From NCBI RefSeq assembly GCF_042684365.1, contig NZ_JBHULI010000003.1, positions 124,001-188,000 on the forward strand: DNA of 64,000 nt. Reading direction: 5' to 3'. The position numbers and the translations under genes are program-made. Under the pieces are notes generated by a model. That model had not been told where the DNA came from. It saw nothing but the letters and a program-made list of their open reading frames with translations, and searched no databases. Origin of the DNA: Gracilimonas halophila (GTDB lineage: Bacteria > Bacteroidota > Rhodothermia > Balneolales > Balneolaceae). This document shows positions 25,659 through 34,738 of this stretch, one piece after another. Position 1 is the stretch's first letter, and the number at the start of each line of letters is the position of its first letter.

Positions 25659-28119
25659 TTGTCCGGGAACTCTTGAAAGATGTATATCCCCACAATAAAA
25701 ATAGTCCAAACTGAATTATCAGGGCGATCCAGGCAAGTGTCACTCCTAGCTGATAGCTTTGGGGCATGAATGTCAGCGTCAGGGTGTGATTGCCGGCTGG
25801 AATTTCCATTCCACGTAAAAAGTAGTTTGTTTTATAAATTGGGATTTCTTCTCCATTTAGAGTGGCAGTCCACCCGGCTGGATAGTAAACTTCACTTAGT
25901 ACCAGGAATCCAGGCTCAGAGCGAGAAAGCTCAAGAGTCATTTCCGGTCCGGTGTAATCAGTGACTTCTACAGTTGAGCTGGTGTCTTCAGAAGTGGTGA
26001 TGGTTTTGGAGGTTTCCAATACTGCCTTCTTTGAGAAATCGATTTGTCCCGGCATTAGGTAATTAAAAGCAGTGTTAGGATCCTGTACAGTTATTACTGA
26101 ATCTACAAAGAAGGCCTTTGGCAGTACATTCTTATTTTCATAAACGATGCCATTTTGACTTTCGAAAACAGACTCATAACCTTCAAATGGAAGTCCCTGA
26201 ACATAGGTGACATATTTCACATTGAGGAGATCAAGGAGCTGAGGATTGAAGTTTTGACTCTGAACACTTAGTGGTCCCTGCCCATACATAACGTCCTGTA
26301 CCACACTCAGCTTTGCCCCTGTATAACCGCCAATCATAGGATAGAAGTAAGCCGGTGTTGCATTCCTGTATGGATTATCTAAGATCGGGAAGACGCGATA
26401 AGGATAATTTGTATTTACTGACACCTGTTCTTCAATAAAAGTGTCAATGACCCGGCGCTGAGATTCTAATGTCCTTTCAGGATTTACATTTCCTGCAACA
26501 ATAGCATCTTCCGGTATGTAACGTTTATCTATACTGATCATGTCGATTGCAAGAATCAGAATGAACCCTATGAGTGCGACACTCAAAGATATCTTTTTGG
26601 TAAATGCCAGATACATTAGTCCGGTAGCAATTATGAGAATGATCGCCAGCCGTAATAGATCAGCGTTGGCTTTTTCTTCGCGTTCGGGTACAAGCTGGGT
26701 ATTTATATAGCTTTGGGCTCGTTGCTGAACCTGAGGATTATTGGGACTCACCTGATTTTGCTGAGCTATTTGATTGGCTATCTGGTTCACTTCTCCCGGA
26801 CGGGTGAAATTCATTGAACTCACCATAATAAACACAAGCAGGAAAACCCCACCGGTTAAGCCGAGCGGTACATAGAGTTGCTTAAGTTCGTTTTTCTTGG
26901 AATTTACAAATTCGGCAAACCAATCAAGGCCATAAACAGCTACTACCGAATAACAAAAGGCTACAAAGGCAAGCCAGGTTTCAGGGGCCCTGAACTTGTC
27001 AAAATATGGGATGTAGTCGAAAGCAAATTCATTCAAGAGCCTGAAGTTACCACCCCAAGAAAAAAGGATACCCAGTGTGCCTGCGGCAAGAAAGGCGTAC
27101 ATTGTTTTGCTGCGTCTTTTAACCAAGGCAAGAATTATGAATGGTAAACTCAGTGCTCCAAAGTAATGAGGTCCGGAAGTAAAAGATTTTGGCCCCCAAT
27201 ATTCAGGAGGAGCTCCGCCTAAAATATTGGGCATGATCAATGTCCAGGTTTCGCGAATTCCCTGCGACCAGGCAAAAGCATAACTGGAAGTCAGTCCGGT
27301 TGAACTGTCGAGAGCTGAACCACCACGGATGCTATATTCTGCATATTCTCGAAGAGCGAGTAGATTTTCAGCATAACCTAAAATACCAATAACTCCTCCT
27401 GCAATCAGCAATAGGGTAGCAAATCCCCAATCTTTCAGGCGGTTTTCTTTATAGGCTTTCCAGGTGTCAAAAGACCATAAGGAGCCCAAGAGGAAGAAAA
27501 AGTAATATGCGATTTGAGGATGTCCGGCCCGAAGCTCCAGGGTTAAAGCAACAGAGAAAAGTAAAAGACCCGCTAATTTTTTCTTTTTTCTTGTCAGTAA
27601 CCAATAACCTACAATCATCCATGGGGCAAAAGCCAATGCGGAAAATTTAGAAGTATGGCCCGCCACAATAATAATGGGGAAGTAAGTGGTCAAACCGTAC
27701 ATCAGGCTTCCGAAGAGGGAAGTCAGAGTCCGAAATCCCATCATAACTAAGAGAAGATAGGTGCCTGATAATAGGATCCAATATTGAAAAGCAGGATAAA
27801 TGTTATTGAAGTATCTGGATATAGAATCAATATGAGGTACTACTGATTTTACAGAAACAACAAAAGCCGGCATACCCCCAAACATGTTCGTTACCCAAAG
27901 CGGTTCTTCTTCAAATTCTTCCCGGTACTCAATTACAGATTCAGCCCCTGCCCGCCACTGAGTAATGTCATGCCGTTGAAACTCTTTACCGCCAATGGTG
28001 GTGGCTGTAAAAAGAAAGAACGGGATCAGAAACAAGATCAACAGAGCAACTATATGTTGTCTGCTTTCAGGGAGTTTTGTGAAAAAATCTTGGTTTTGGG
28101 CAGAAGAGCTATCTGACAT
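25648..28119 (-). CDS. YfhO-family multispanning membrane protein
   Basis: An 823-residue protein with about 12-13 transmembrane helices in the first ~530 residues, beginning HIVALLILFLIPFFLFTATT. A soluble extracytoplasmic part follows (about 540-780), with a final helix (YQLGVTLAWIALIIQFGLFLL). The AGWTATLNGEEIPIYKTNYFLRG motif near the end is typical of YfhO. Members act in glycosylation of teichoic acids or other surface polymers as GT-C-like enzymes. Here it is paired with a GT4 gene. It starts 8 bp after gatC ends, on the same strand. Confidence 0.9.
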   Translation of the reverse strand: MSDSSSAQNQDFFTKLPESRQHIVALLILFLIPFFLFTATTIGGKEFQRHDITQWRAGAESVIEYREEFEEEPLWVTNMFGGMPAFVVSVKSVVPHIDSISRYFNNIYPAFQYWILLSGTYLLLVMMGFRTLTSLFGSLMYGLTTYFPIIIVAGHTSKFSALAFAPWMIVGYWLLTRKKKKLAGLLLFSVALTLELRAGHPQIAYYFFFLLGSLWSFDTWKAYKENRLKDWGFATLLLIAGGVIGILGYAENLLALREYAEYSIRGGSALDSSTGLTSSYAFAWSQGIRETWTLIMPNILGGAPPEYWGPKSFTSGPHYFGALSLPFIILALVKRRSKTMYAFLAAGTLGILFSWGGNFRLLNEFAFDYIPYFDKFRAPETWLAFVAFCYSVVAVYGLDWFAEFVNSKKNELKQLYVPLGLTGGVFLLVFIMVSSMNFTRPGEVNQIANQIAQQNQVSPNNPQVQQRAQSYINTQLVPEREEKANADLLRLAIILIIATGLMYLAFTKKISLSVALIGFILILAIDMISIDKRYIPEDAIVAGNVNPERTLESQRRVIDTFIEEQVSVNTNYPYRVFPILDNPYRNATPAYFYPMIGGYTGAKLSVVQDVMYGQGPLSVQSQNFNPQLLDLLNVKYVTYVQGLPFEGYESVFESQNGIVYENKNVLPKAFFVDSVITVQDPNTAFNYLMPGQIDFSKKAVLETSKTITTSEDTSSTVEVTDYTGPEMTLELSRSEPGFLVLSEVYYPAGWTATLNGEEIPIYKTNYFLRGMEIPAGNHTLTLTFMPQSYQLGVTLAWIALIIQFGLFLLWGYTSFKSSRTSGS

Positions 28120-28127
28120 AAGGAGTT

Positions 28128-28415
28128 TTATTCAATTACTTTTGGAACACGGAAATAGTCACTGTCGGCATCAGGTGCATTTTTTAAAGCATCCTCATGA
28201 GACAATGGTTCTTTGCCTTCGTCTTTTCGCAGTCGGCTTTCGAGGTCTATCACATGCTCAAGAGGTTCTACGTTTTCTGTATCTACTTCATTGAGCTGAT
28301 CCATATAACCAAGGATCTTATTCATATCCCCGGCAAATGATCTCACTTCCTCATCATTGAGCTGTAATCTCGCCAGGTTGGCTATGTATTGTACGTCTTT
28401 TTCGGTAACTGACAT
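28128..28415 (-). CDS. gatC: Asp-tRNA(Asn)/Glu-tRNA(Gln) amidotransferase subunit C
   Basis: A small subunit (95 residues) that stabilises GatA in the tRNA-dependent amidotransferase complex. It shows VQYIANLARLQLNDEEVRSFAGDMNKILGYMDQL and the conserved NVEPLEH...LRKDEG core, ending in YFRVPKVIE. gatA and gatB are not in the window, so the complex is encoded at scattered loci. It heads a leftward run into the YfhO gene 8 bp downstream, probably chance co-transcription. Confidence 0.96.
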   Translation of the reverse strand: MSVTEKDVQYIANLARLQLNDEEVRSFAGDMNKILGYMDQLNEVDTENVEPLEHVIDLESRLRKDEGKEPLSHEDALKNAPDADSDYFRVPKVIE

Positions 28416-28592
28416 AAAAGTATGTAGGATTAATTAATGAGCCTGAATTTAAGAAACATTGGGTGAAAGATTAATCGCTTTTTCCGGATGTTCTTTTATA
28501 TAGTTCTATCAGAATGGAAATACAATATTTTAGGTTCAAAAACTTGGCATCTTGCTGATTTTATTTTCATTTTAGGAGACTAATTCAATTTC

Positions 28593-28865
28593 ATGATCAA
28601 AAAGAAAGTTACTATAAAAAATTCAGCGGGCTTGCATGCCCGCCCCTCGGCTCAGCTTGTAAAGCTTGCCAGTAAATTCAAATCCGATTTCTATATCCAT
28701 AGCTACGGATATCGGGTTAATGGGAAAAGTATATTAGGAGTGATGACCCTCGCAGCAGAACATGGGGCCGAATTAGAGCTTGAACTGGACGGTGCTGATG
28801 AGGAGGAGGCTTTAGAGGCCATTGTTGAAGCAGTAGAGGATAAATTCGGGATGCACGATGAATAG
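28593..28865 (+). CDS. ptsH: PTS phosphocarrier protein HPr
   Basis: A 90-residue phosphocarrier. His15 in NSAGLHARPSAQLVKLA is the site phosphorylated by enzyme I. Ser46 in VNGKSILGVMTLA is at the regulatory serine position. The C-terminus is very acidic. ptsI follows after 12 bp. No EIIB or EIIC sugar permease gene is visible, so it may serve a regulatory (PTS-Ntr-like) role; candidate partners in the window are the EIIA-like domains of the transporters at 10887 and 13539. Confidence 0.96.
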   Translation: MIKKKVTIKNSAGLHARPSAQLVKLASKFKSDFYIHSYGYRVNGKSILGVMTLAAEHGAELELELDGADEEEALEAIVEAVEDKFGMHDE

Positions 28866-28877
28866 GATATTCAAATC

Positions 28878-30587
28878 ATGAGTACTGCCAAGACACAGGA
28901 ATATACAATTCAGGGTAAACCTGCAGCATCAGGTATTACTATCGGAAAAGCTGTAATTATTAATTCTGAGTCTAGGACCATTACTCCGACTTCTATAAAA
29001 AAAAGGGAAGTTGATGACCACAAAGAAAGGTTTCTGGAGTCAAAGAAGAACCTGATCGCTGAACTAGAAGAAATGTCGGGTGGACTTCAAGATAGTCAGA
29101 CCGCTGATATTATCGATACGCAAAAACAGATCATTCAAGACCCTGAGATCGAAAAGAGTGTGTTTGATATCATCGAAAATAAGTTACTTAGTGCTGATTT
29201 TGCCGTTTATCAGACCTATTGCACTTTTATTGAGCGATTGAAAGAAAGTGGATCAGAGCTATTCCGCCAGCGGATCATAGATCTGGAGGATATTAGGGAT
29301 CGATTTATAGCAGAAGTGTGTGGACAGAAAAACGTAAAGTCGATAAAGAAAGGGTCGATCATAGTTACCCGGGAAATAAGCCCAACTGATCTAGTAACCT
29401 ATTATGAAGATGGCGCGAGCGGACTTGTGATGGAAAAAGGTGGGACAACAGCCCATGCTGCTATTATTGCGAAGTCACTGGGAATGCCTTGTATCGTGAA
29501 TGCAAAAAGAGCTACAAAGGAAGCGGTTAAAAACGAGATTATTATTCTGGATGCCAATGAAGGCATGATGGTCTTGCGTCCTTCTGATGAAACTGTAAAG
29601 GATTATAAGGTCAAGTTGAAGGCCCAGAAAAAGGGTTCAAAACTCAAGTGTTCGAATGATTTTGAGACTACAGATGGTGTGCCCTTTAAGTTAATGGCCA
29701 ATATTGAGTTTGAAGCTGAGCTTAATAATGCGTCAAAAAGTGGGTCGCAGGGAGTAGGACTTTTAAGGACAGAGGGATTACTATTTGGAAAACGAGTGCG
29801 AAACAGTCCGGATGAACAGCAAGAATTCTATGAGCATATTGTAGAAGGAATAGAGGGGCCGGTTACTATTCGTTTGTTTGATATAGGAGGCGATAAAAAT
29901 GCCCGTCGGCCTCATAAAGAAACAAACCCATTTTTAGGGTGGCGCGGTATTCGGTTATTGCTGGATGAAAAGAAATTACTAAGGAGTCAGCTTCAGGCTA
30001 TACTTACTGTGGCCGGTAAAAATCCCGGGCGAGTGAAGATCTTGGTTCCAATGGTTTCCGTAATCGATGAAGTGCGTGAGATCAGAAATGAAATTGAAAA
30101 AGTTCAAGGGGCTTTACTTTCATCCGGCGTAGATATTGATGAAAACATACCGCTTGGGTTGATGGTGGAAGTGCCAAGTGTAGCTTTATCTGCCTATCAA
30201 TTTGCAAGAGAAATAGATTTTATGAGTATAGGCTCAAATGATCTTACTCAATATACACTTGCTGTAGATCGTGGAAATGATCGTATTCACACCTTGTTTC
30301 AGCATTATCATCCATCTGTACTGAAATTGATCAAAATGACGGTTGATGGAGCAAAAAAAGCGGATGTGGAAGTAAGTGTATGTGGGGAGCTTGCCGGAGA
30401 TGAGATCGGGGCAGCATGTTTGTTTGGTTTTGGTATCAAGGAATTGAGTATGGTTCCTTCATCAGTACCAAAAATAAATGAACTATTATGTTCGAAAAGT
30501 GCAGAAGAATTTATAAAGTTGGCTGATCACGCCATAGAACTTTCATCCTCCGAAGAACTTGAGCAGCTCTACGGAGAATGGAAGTAA
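28878..30587 (+). CDS. ptsI: PTS enzyme I (phosphoenolpyruvate-protein phosphotransferase)
   Basis: Takes phosphate from PEP and passes it to HPr. The swivelling domain holds the active-site His in GLVMEKGGTTAHAAIIAKSL (near 195). The PEP-binding barrel has GVGLLRTEGLLF, RLFDIGGDK, SIGSNDLTQYTLAVDR and VSVCGELAGDE with the conserved Cys. The 569 residues are the classic EI length, without the GAF domain of PtsP. It is in an operon with ptsH (12-bp gap). Confidence 0.96.
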   Translation: MSTAKTQEYTIQGKPAASGITIGKAVIINSESRTITPTSIKKREVDDHKERFLESKKNLIAELEEMSGGLQDSQTADIIDTQKQIIQDPEIEKSVFDIIENKLLSADFAVYQTYCTFIERLKESGSELFRQRIIDLEDIRDRFIAEVCGQKNVKSIKKGSIIVTREISPTDLVTYYEDGASGLVMEKGGTTAHAAIIAKSLGMPCIVNAKRATKEAVKNEIIILDANEGMMVLRPSDETVKDYKVKLKAQKKGSKLKCSNDFETTDGVPFKLMANIEFEAELNNASKSGSQGVGLLRTEGLLFGKRVRNSPDEQQEFYEHIVEGIEGPVTIRLFDIGGDKNARRPHKETNPFLGWRGIRLLLDEKKLLRSQLQAILTVAGKNPGRVKILVPMVSVIDEVREIRNEIEKVQGALLSSGVDIDENIPLGLMVEVPSVALSAYQFAREIDFMSIGSNDLTQYTLAVDRGNDRIHTLFQHYHPSVLKLIKMTVDGAKKADVEVSVCGELAGDEIGAACLFGFGIKELSMVPSSVPKINELLCSKSAEEFIKLADHAIELSSSEELEQLYGEWK

Positions 30588-30603
30588 ATGAATTTCGGGT
30601 AGA

Positions 30604-31143
30604 TTAGTTCTGTGCAATTCCTATCACACCGCAGGCAACACGACTTCCCGCTGCTCCGGTAGGCTGAGATTCAAGATCATCTTCACCGGCATGTATAATT
30701 ATACCTCGGCCAAGGATCTGTTCTAAAGAAACATTTGAATCAGTATACTCTAAAGTTCCTGACCCATCTTCCCCAACTTCAAGGTTTCCCAGATCGCCCA
30801 TGTGTCGTTCCATATCTGTAGGGGCCCCGTGATCATTACCGCCCGGATTAAAGTGTCCGCCGGCACTTGTACCGTCATCAGCACGGCAGTCACCAAATTC
30901 GTGGATATGGAACCCATGATTTCCGGGAGTCAACCCTTCAAAATTACCTGAAACAGCAACTCCGTTTTCAGTATCGGTGAAAGTTACAGACCCTGAGACA
31001 TCACTGTCACCTACCGGCATAACAGTAGCAACCAGTTCGGAGTGGTTGAAAGAGGTCTCTGTTTCAACCATATTATTTTCTGTGGTTTGTGTGCATCCTG
31101 CTGCTATCATTAAAAAGGCAGTTATAAAAGAAAAAAACTTCAT
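30604..31143 (-). CDS. sodC: Cu/Zn superoxide dismutase, lipoprotein
   Basis: Detoxifies superoxide outside the cytoplasm. A lipoprotein signal ends in MIAAGC (Cys17), so it should be membrane-anchored in the periplasm or outer membrane. Metal ligands are visible: HGFHIHEFGDC, GGHFNPGG, HMGDLGN and GRGIIIHAGEDD. GSRVACGVIG carries the disulfide Cys and the active-site Arg. The 179 residues are usual. It converges on ptsI with a 16-bp gap. Confidence 0.95.
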   Translation of the reverse strand: MKFFSFITAFLMIAAGCTQTTENNMVETETSFNHSELVATVMPVGDSDVSGSVTFTDTENGVAVSGNFEGLTPGNHGFHIHEFGDCRADDGTSAGGHFNPGGNDHGAPTDMERHMGDLGNLEVGEDGSGTLEYTDSNVSLEQILGRGIIIHAGEDDLESQPTGAAGSRVACGVIGIAQN

Positions 31144-31198
31144 GGTTATATTTTATTTTTAGTTTCAGTTTGGTTGTTCAACACTAAAAAATTGTGCT

Positions 31199-32467
31199 TC
31201 ATTCATTTAAAATGGAGGCACGAAGGTCCTTGAATACAGATAGTCGTGATTGAATATCTTGATAAAGTTTTGGCTTTTCCTTCTTCAACCTGCTTGTATT
31301 TGAAGGTGTGAATAGGGCTTTTGCTCTTACAAAGAGTGGTGCAGTAAATACACTGAGAATTAAGTAAGACCAAATAAAGGTACTTTCAACTCCTGAGAGG
31401 CTTAATATCAAGCTGACTATTCCATAGAAAAGGGGGAATAGAAATAAAGCAGAAAGAAATTTTATGGATGCATCAAATGCACGGTCCCTAATAACATTTT
31501 TGATTAGATACCGAACAGGCTGATAAGCGATGAAATTATTCAGAAATGAAAACCCATAAAATGGAAGGAGTAGCAAATCTTTGATACTGAATTGCTTGCT
31601 AAAAGCGAGTTCATTAAGATCGATCTTATTTTTCTCAGATATTTTTTCCAGCTCTTTAGCTTCTTCGATCAGTTCATCTGTAATATGAGGTTGCGTTCGC
31701 TGAATCCGGTTGTTAGCAATATCAGGGTCGATCACTTTTAGATCATCAGGTTCTAAGTCATCCCATAATATTTTCTGAAGGGGATATTCGGCCAGGTCCT
31801 CAACGTGGAAAACGAGTTTCTTCATGGCTTCTGAGACATCCTCCTTCATGGCATCAACGCCCGCTTTCTCATCACTTTCAAAACGCTCGCGATATTCGCT
31901 TACCGGTATCGCTTCCCCATAATTGATCTGCACTGTATTTCCACCGGTTTGATGATCCGAATAATTCACACCAACAGGCACGATCTGCAGATCCAAAGTC
32001 CAGTCATATTCTTCTTCAGCTCCGAAAGCGATACGGGTAAAACCTTTACTCAGAGATCTGATCCGGCGCTTTAAATTATGATTGGCTTCCGCAAAAATGA
32101 GAATAGTATCTCCATTCTTTAGGTAACGGATACATTTCTCGAAGATCTCATTATTTTTTTGTACCGAGCTGAATCCATCCCTAACGCGATAGACCGGCAT
32201 CATGTTGATGGACCATAAATACTTTCCGACAATATCAGGCTTGAAGGCCTGTGCACGGGTTAAAAAGTAGATGGTAGGCTTGGTGGTTGTTGCAACATGC
32301 AGGGCATCCATAAAGGAATTCTGATGATTGGGGATATAAAGGATCGGTTTGTCCTTCGGAAGGTTTTCCCTTCCAACAACTTTACGCTTTTTATAAAAAA
32401 AGCGCAGACCGTTTCCTACTACTGTGTGCCGCCAGAATTGATACCAGAGATAATTTTTTTCACGCAT
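31199..32467 (-). CDS. PlsC-type 1-acylglycerol-3-phosphate acyltransferase-like protein
   Basis: Acylates a lysophospholipid precursor at the inner membrane. The acyltransferase core has ILYIPNHQNSFMDALHVA with an H-x5-D spacing as in some Bacteroidota PlsC relatives, then FLTRAQAFKPDIVGKYLWSINMMPVYR and LIFAEANHNL. Two or three hydrophobic helices lie in the C-terminal ~110 residues, which is longer than classic PlsC (~240). I chose the ATG at 32467 (422 residues); it overlaps the upstream symporter gene by 8 bp. An ATG at 32500 would overlap by 41 bp. Confidence 0.85.
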   Translation of the reverse strand: MREKNYLWYQFWRHTVVGNGLRFFYKKRKVVGRENLPKDKPILYIPNHQNSFMDALHVATTTKPTIYFLTRAQAFKPDIVGKYLWSINMMPVYRVRDGFSSVQKNNEIFEKCIRYLKNGDTILIFAEANHNLKRRIRSLSKGFTRIAFGAEEEYDWTLDLQIVPVGVNYSDHQTGGNTVQINYGEAIPVSEYRERFESDEKAGVDAMKEDVSEAMKKLVFHVEDLAEYPLQKILWDDLEPDDLKVIDPDIANNRIQRTQPHITDELIEEAKELEKISEKNKIDLNELAFSKQFSIKDLLLLPFYGFSFLNNFIAYQPVRYLIKNVIRDRAFDASIKFLSALFLFPLFYGIVSLILSLSGVESTFIWSYLILSVFTAPLFVRAKALFTPSNTSRLKKEKPKLYQDIQSRLSVFKDLRASILNE

Positions 32468-33386
32468 TAGAGAAGACGCGTTGTATAGTTGATTTTCCAA
32501 TTGACCAGTACCATCCGATACTGAGCCCGGCTACGATGTGCCAGATGCCCCACCAGGCAGCCACTAATGCCATGCCTCCGAGGCCGTCAAAGAAATTAAA
32601 AATAAGCAATAATCCCAAGCCCGAATTTTGAATACCGGTTTCAATGGAAATGGATTTTCGGTCTTTACGGGGAAGCTTGAAAAGATATCCCAAGCCGTAT
32701 CCGCTCATAAGGGCAATAGAATTGTGGAAGAATACCAACACTATCACAAGGTGTACATAGCTTATAAAATTCTCGAAATTCATACTAAAAGCTACGATCA
32801 CAAATCCTGCAAAAAAAATGATCCCAAAATTTTTGATGTAGGGTGAGATCATCTGCGACAGTTCATCTTTAAAATGGCGAAGGGTCATTCCGAGAATTAG
32901 GGGAATTCCTAAAATAAGAATGATGATCCTAAAGACTTCAAATAGATCCAGGTGGATCTCAGTTAGGATAGCATTTGTTGGCCCATATAAACTAGCCCAG
33001 AATGCAAAATTGAAAGGGGTCATAAAAATGGATAAAAATGTAGCAAAGGCTGTCATGCTTACTGAGAGCGCGGCGTTACCGCGAGCCAACAGGGAGAAAA
33101 AGTTCGAGATATTCCCACCCGGACAAGCCGCCACCATCATCATACCCAAGGCGAAACTGGGATGTGGCTCCATGATAACGATCAATAAAAAAGTAAGAGC
33201 AGGAAGTAGAAAAAATTGAGATGCCAGTCCAATTAATGTTCCCTTCGGATTCTTGGCAACTTTCTTGAAATCATCGACAGTGAGTTCCAGGGCCACCCCA
33301 AACATAATGATGGCCAACGACACATTCATAATGTGTAGTCCGCCACTATCAAGGTTTAGCTGAAGAGCATCTATGGATTCACCCAT
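32460..33386 (-). CDS. Bile acid:sodium symporter (BASS) family transporter
   Basis: A 308-residue protein with nine or ten transmembrane helices. Family features are the start of the transport core (VSLAIIMFGVALELTVDDFK), MVAACPGGNISNFFSLLARGNAALSVSMTA (the conserved crossover and Na+-site region), and SIETGIQNSGLGLLLIF. Such carriers move organic anions (bile acids, pantoate, pyruvate, 2-keto acids) with Na+. The substrate is unknown. It is translationally coupled with the acyltransferase downstream. Confidence 0.92.
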   Translation of the reverse strand: MGESIDALQLNLDSGGLHIMNVSLAIIMFGVALELTVDDFKKVAKNPKGTLIGLASQFFLLPALTFLLIVIMEPHPSFALGMMMVAACPGGNISNFFSLLARGNAALSVSMTAFATFLSIFMTPFNFAFWASLYGPTNAILTEIHLDLFEVFRIIILILGIPLILGMTLRHFKDELSQMISPYIKNFGIIFFAGFVIVAFSMNFENFISYVHLVIVLVFFHNSIALMSGYGLGYLFKLPRKDRKSISIETGIQNSGLGLLLIFNFFDGLGGMALVAAWWGIWHIVAGLSIGWYWSIGKSTIQRVFSNA

Positions 33387-33511
33387 TGTGGTCTCTGATT
33401 TTGGTGTGCGTTTATTTTTCCTGGAAGATAGCTCAAGGATACGAAAAGTTTCAGATACTCGAGCGGGGGATTTTTTGGGAACTTGGATAATTAAAGTGCT
33501 CAGGTGTTTTA

Positions 33512-33560
33512 GTGTTACGGTGTTTCAGTGATTGGTCTCAACACTGTAACACCGTAACAC
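33512..33560. repeat. Imperfect 19-bp inverted repeat between divergent genes
   Basis: GTGTTACGGTGTTTCAGTG (33512-33530) pairs with 33542-33560 at 18 of 19 positions around an 11-nt loop. Additional GTGTT-like units adjoin both arms. It lies in the 263-bp spacer between the BASS transporter and the VOC gene. It looks like a dispersed palindromic repeat of a type different from the GTAG-type REPs elsewhere in the window. Confidence 0.65.
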
Positions 33561-33649
33561 CTTAGTACAAAAACACCCTGCCCACCTGTGGTTTATAAAA
33601 CAAGTATCCATTATTTTAATCAAGAATTTAAACCCAATCAAAAATTATC

Positions 33650-34072
33650 ATGAGTGACATCAATCCATTTCATCTTGCATTTCCGGTACGTGACCTCGAG
33701 GAATCCTACAAATTCTATCACGACCTGTTGGGTTGTGAAACCGGCCGTAGTTCTGATTCCTGGATCGATTTCAATATGTGGGGGCATCAGGTGGTGGCGC
33801 ATTTAAGCCCGGAAGAAGCCAAAGAATCTGCTATGAATGCGGTGGACGGCAAAGGCGTACCGGTACGACATTTTGGAGTGATACTGGAAATGGATGAATG
33901 GAAAGCACTTGCTGAAAAGCTGGAAAATGAAGGGATTGAATTTGTGATCGAGCCGTACATCCGTTTTAAAGGAGAACCAGGTGAGCAGGCAACGATGTTC
34001 TTCCTCGACCCAAGTGGAAATGCATTGGAATTCAAAGCTTTTGGGGATAGGAGTCAGATCTTTGCGAAGTAG
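33650..34072 (+). CDS. VOC-family (glyoxalase/bleomycin resistance-like) protein
   Basis: A 140-residue vicinal-oxygen-chelate protein with two beta-alpha-beta-beta-beta modules. Possible metal ligands are the His in FHLAFPVRDLEESYKFYHDLLG, the His in VRHFGVILEMDEW and the final Glu in FFLDPSGNALEFKAF. Relatives include dioxygenase-like and lactoylglutathione lyase-like enzymes; the reaction cannot be given. It stands alone between two repeat-containing spacers. Confidence 0.88.
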   Translation: MSDINPFHLAFPVRDLEESYKFYHDLLGCETGRSSDSWIDFNMWGHQVVAHLSPEEAKESAMNAVDGKGVPVRHFGVILEMDEWKALAEKLENEGIEFVIEPYIRFKGEPGEQATMFFLDPSGNALEFKAFGDRSQIFAK

Positions 34073-34175
34073 TCTGACTTAATGACTGAAAGATTATTTT
34101 TGATCGATGTTCAGAATAATGAATTGCATGAATTGAGAGTTGGTTAATTAATTTTCGGTTGCACCGAATAATTGA

Positions 34176-34211
34176 GAATATCAACACTTCAACGTTCAAT
34201 GTTGAATATTC
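34176..34211. repeat. Imperfect inverted repeat of the GAATATTCAACA type
   Basis: GAATATCAACA (34176-34186) and TGTTGAATATTC (34200-34211) are near-perfect inverted arms with one extra base on the right. The end of the right arm reaches the stop region of the lipoprotein gene at 34210. The remaining spacer from 34073 shows no gene. Confidence 0.35.
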
Positions 34212-34728
34212 ACTGTTCGATATTCTCCCTCTCAACCCATCGCAGATCATTCCGAATAAAAGTTACAAAAGTAAGCAGGTTTTGGGCTTGCCAAAAGTCT
34301 TGTAAATCGTTGATGGGATCTTGATAAGAGAACGAGCGAGTGGTATCTCCGTTAAAAACTTCAAAATTATATACCCGGCGCGGTAGCTCAGCTGAATTAG
34401 GGACCCAGCCTTCTATCTCATTTTGAGGTTCTATTTCATAGATGTTCAGAAACTGAACAAATGCATCAAAGTCGTTCCAGGAGCTGTCCCTGGTAGAAAC
34501 ATATTCGTTGTTCACCACTTTTTCGCCGGATTCATTTAAGGTATAGGTGGTGAGCTCCCCGGTCCAGACGGTGTCAGTTTTTACAAAGTCAAAGTAGACA
34601 GCCTCATTAATATTCAGTGAGATACGCTCATTGATGATGGGATCCGGCTGAGCGATATTCTCCGAAGAAGAACATCCCAGGCCAAATAAAATTAACCCTA
34701 AAAAAAGATTGTAAATAAGATACTTCAT
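34210..34728 (-). CDS. Hypothetical lipoprotein
   Basis: A 172-residue protein with a lipoprotein signal (YLIYNLFLGLILFGLGCSSSE, Cys19). The mature part is acidic and aromatic-rich, with a likely beta-rich fold (NEAVYFDFVKTDTVWTGELTTY, DFVQ-like strands, RRVYNFEVFNGDTTRSFSYQ). I recognise no family. It lies 10 bp downstream of the ABC-F gene on the same strand and probably shares its transcript. Location would be the periplasmic face of the inner membrane or the outer membrane. Confidence 0.8.
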   Translation of the reverse strand: MKYLIYNLFLGLILFGLGCSSSENIAQPDPIINERISLNINEAVYFDFVKTDTVWTGELTTYTLNESGEKVVNNEYVSTRDSSWNDFDAFVQFLNIYEIEPQNEIEGWVPNSAELPRRVYNFEVFNGDTTRSFSYQDPINDLQDFWQAQNLLTFVTFIRNDLRWVERENIEQ

Positions 34729-34738
34729 AATCAGATTT

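Noticed and set aside
34032..34250. 72-codon minus-strand frame between the VOC and lipoprotein genes
   Set aside because: It covers an inverted repeat and overlaps both neighbours; no protein-like composition.
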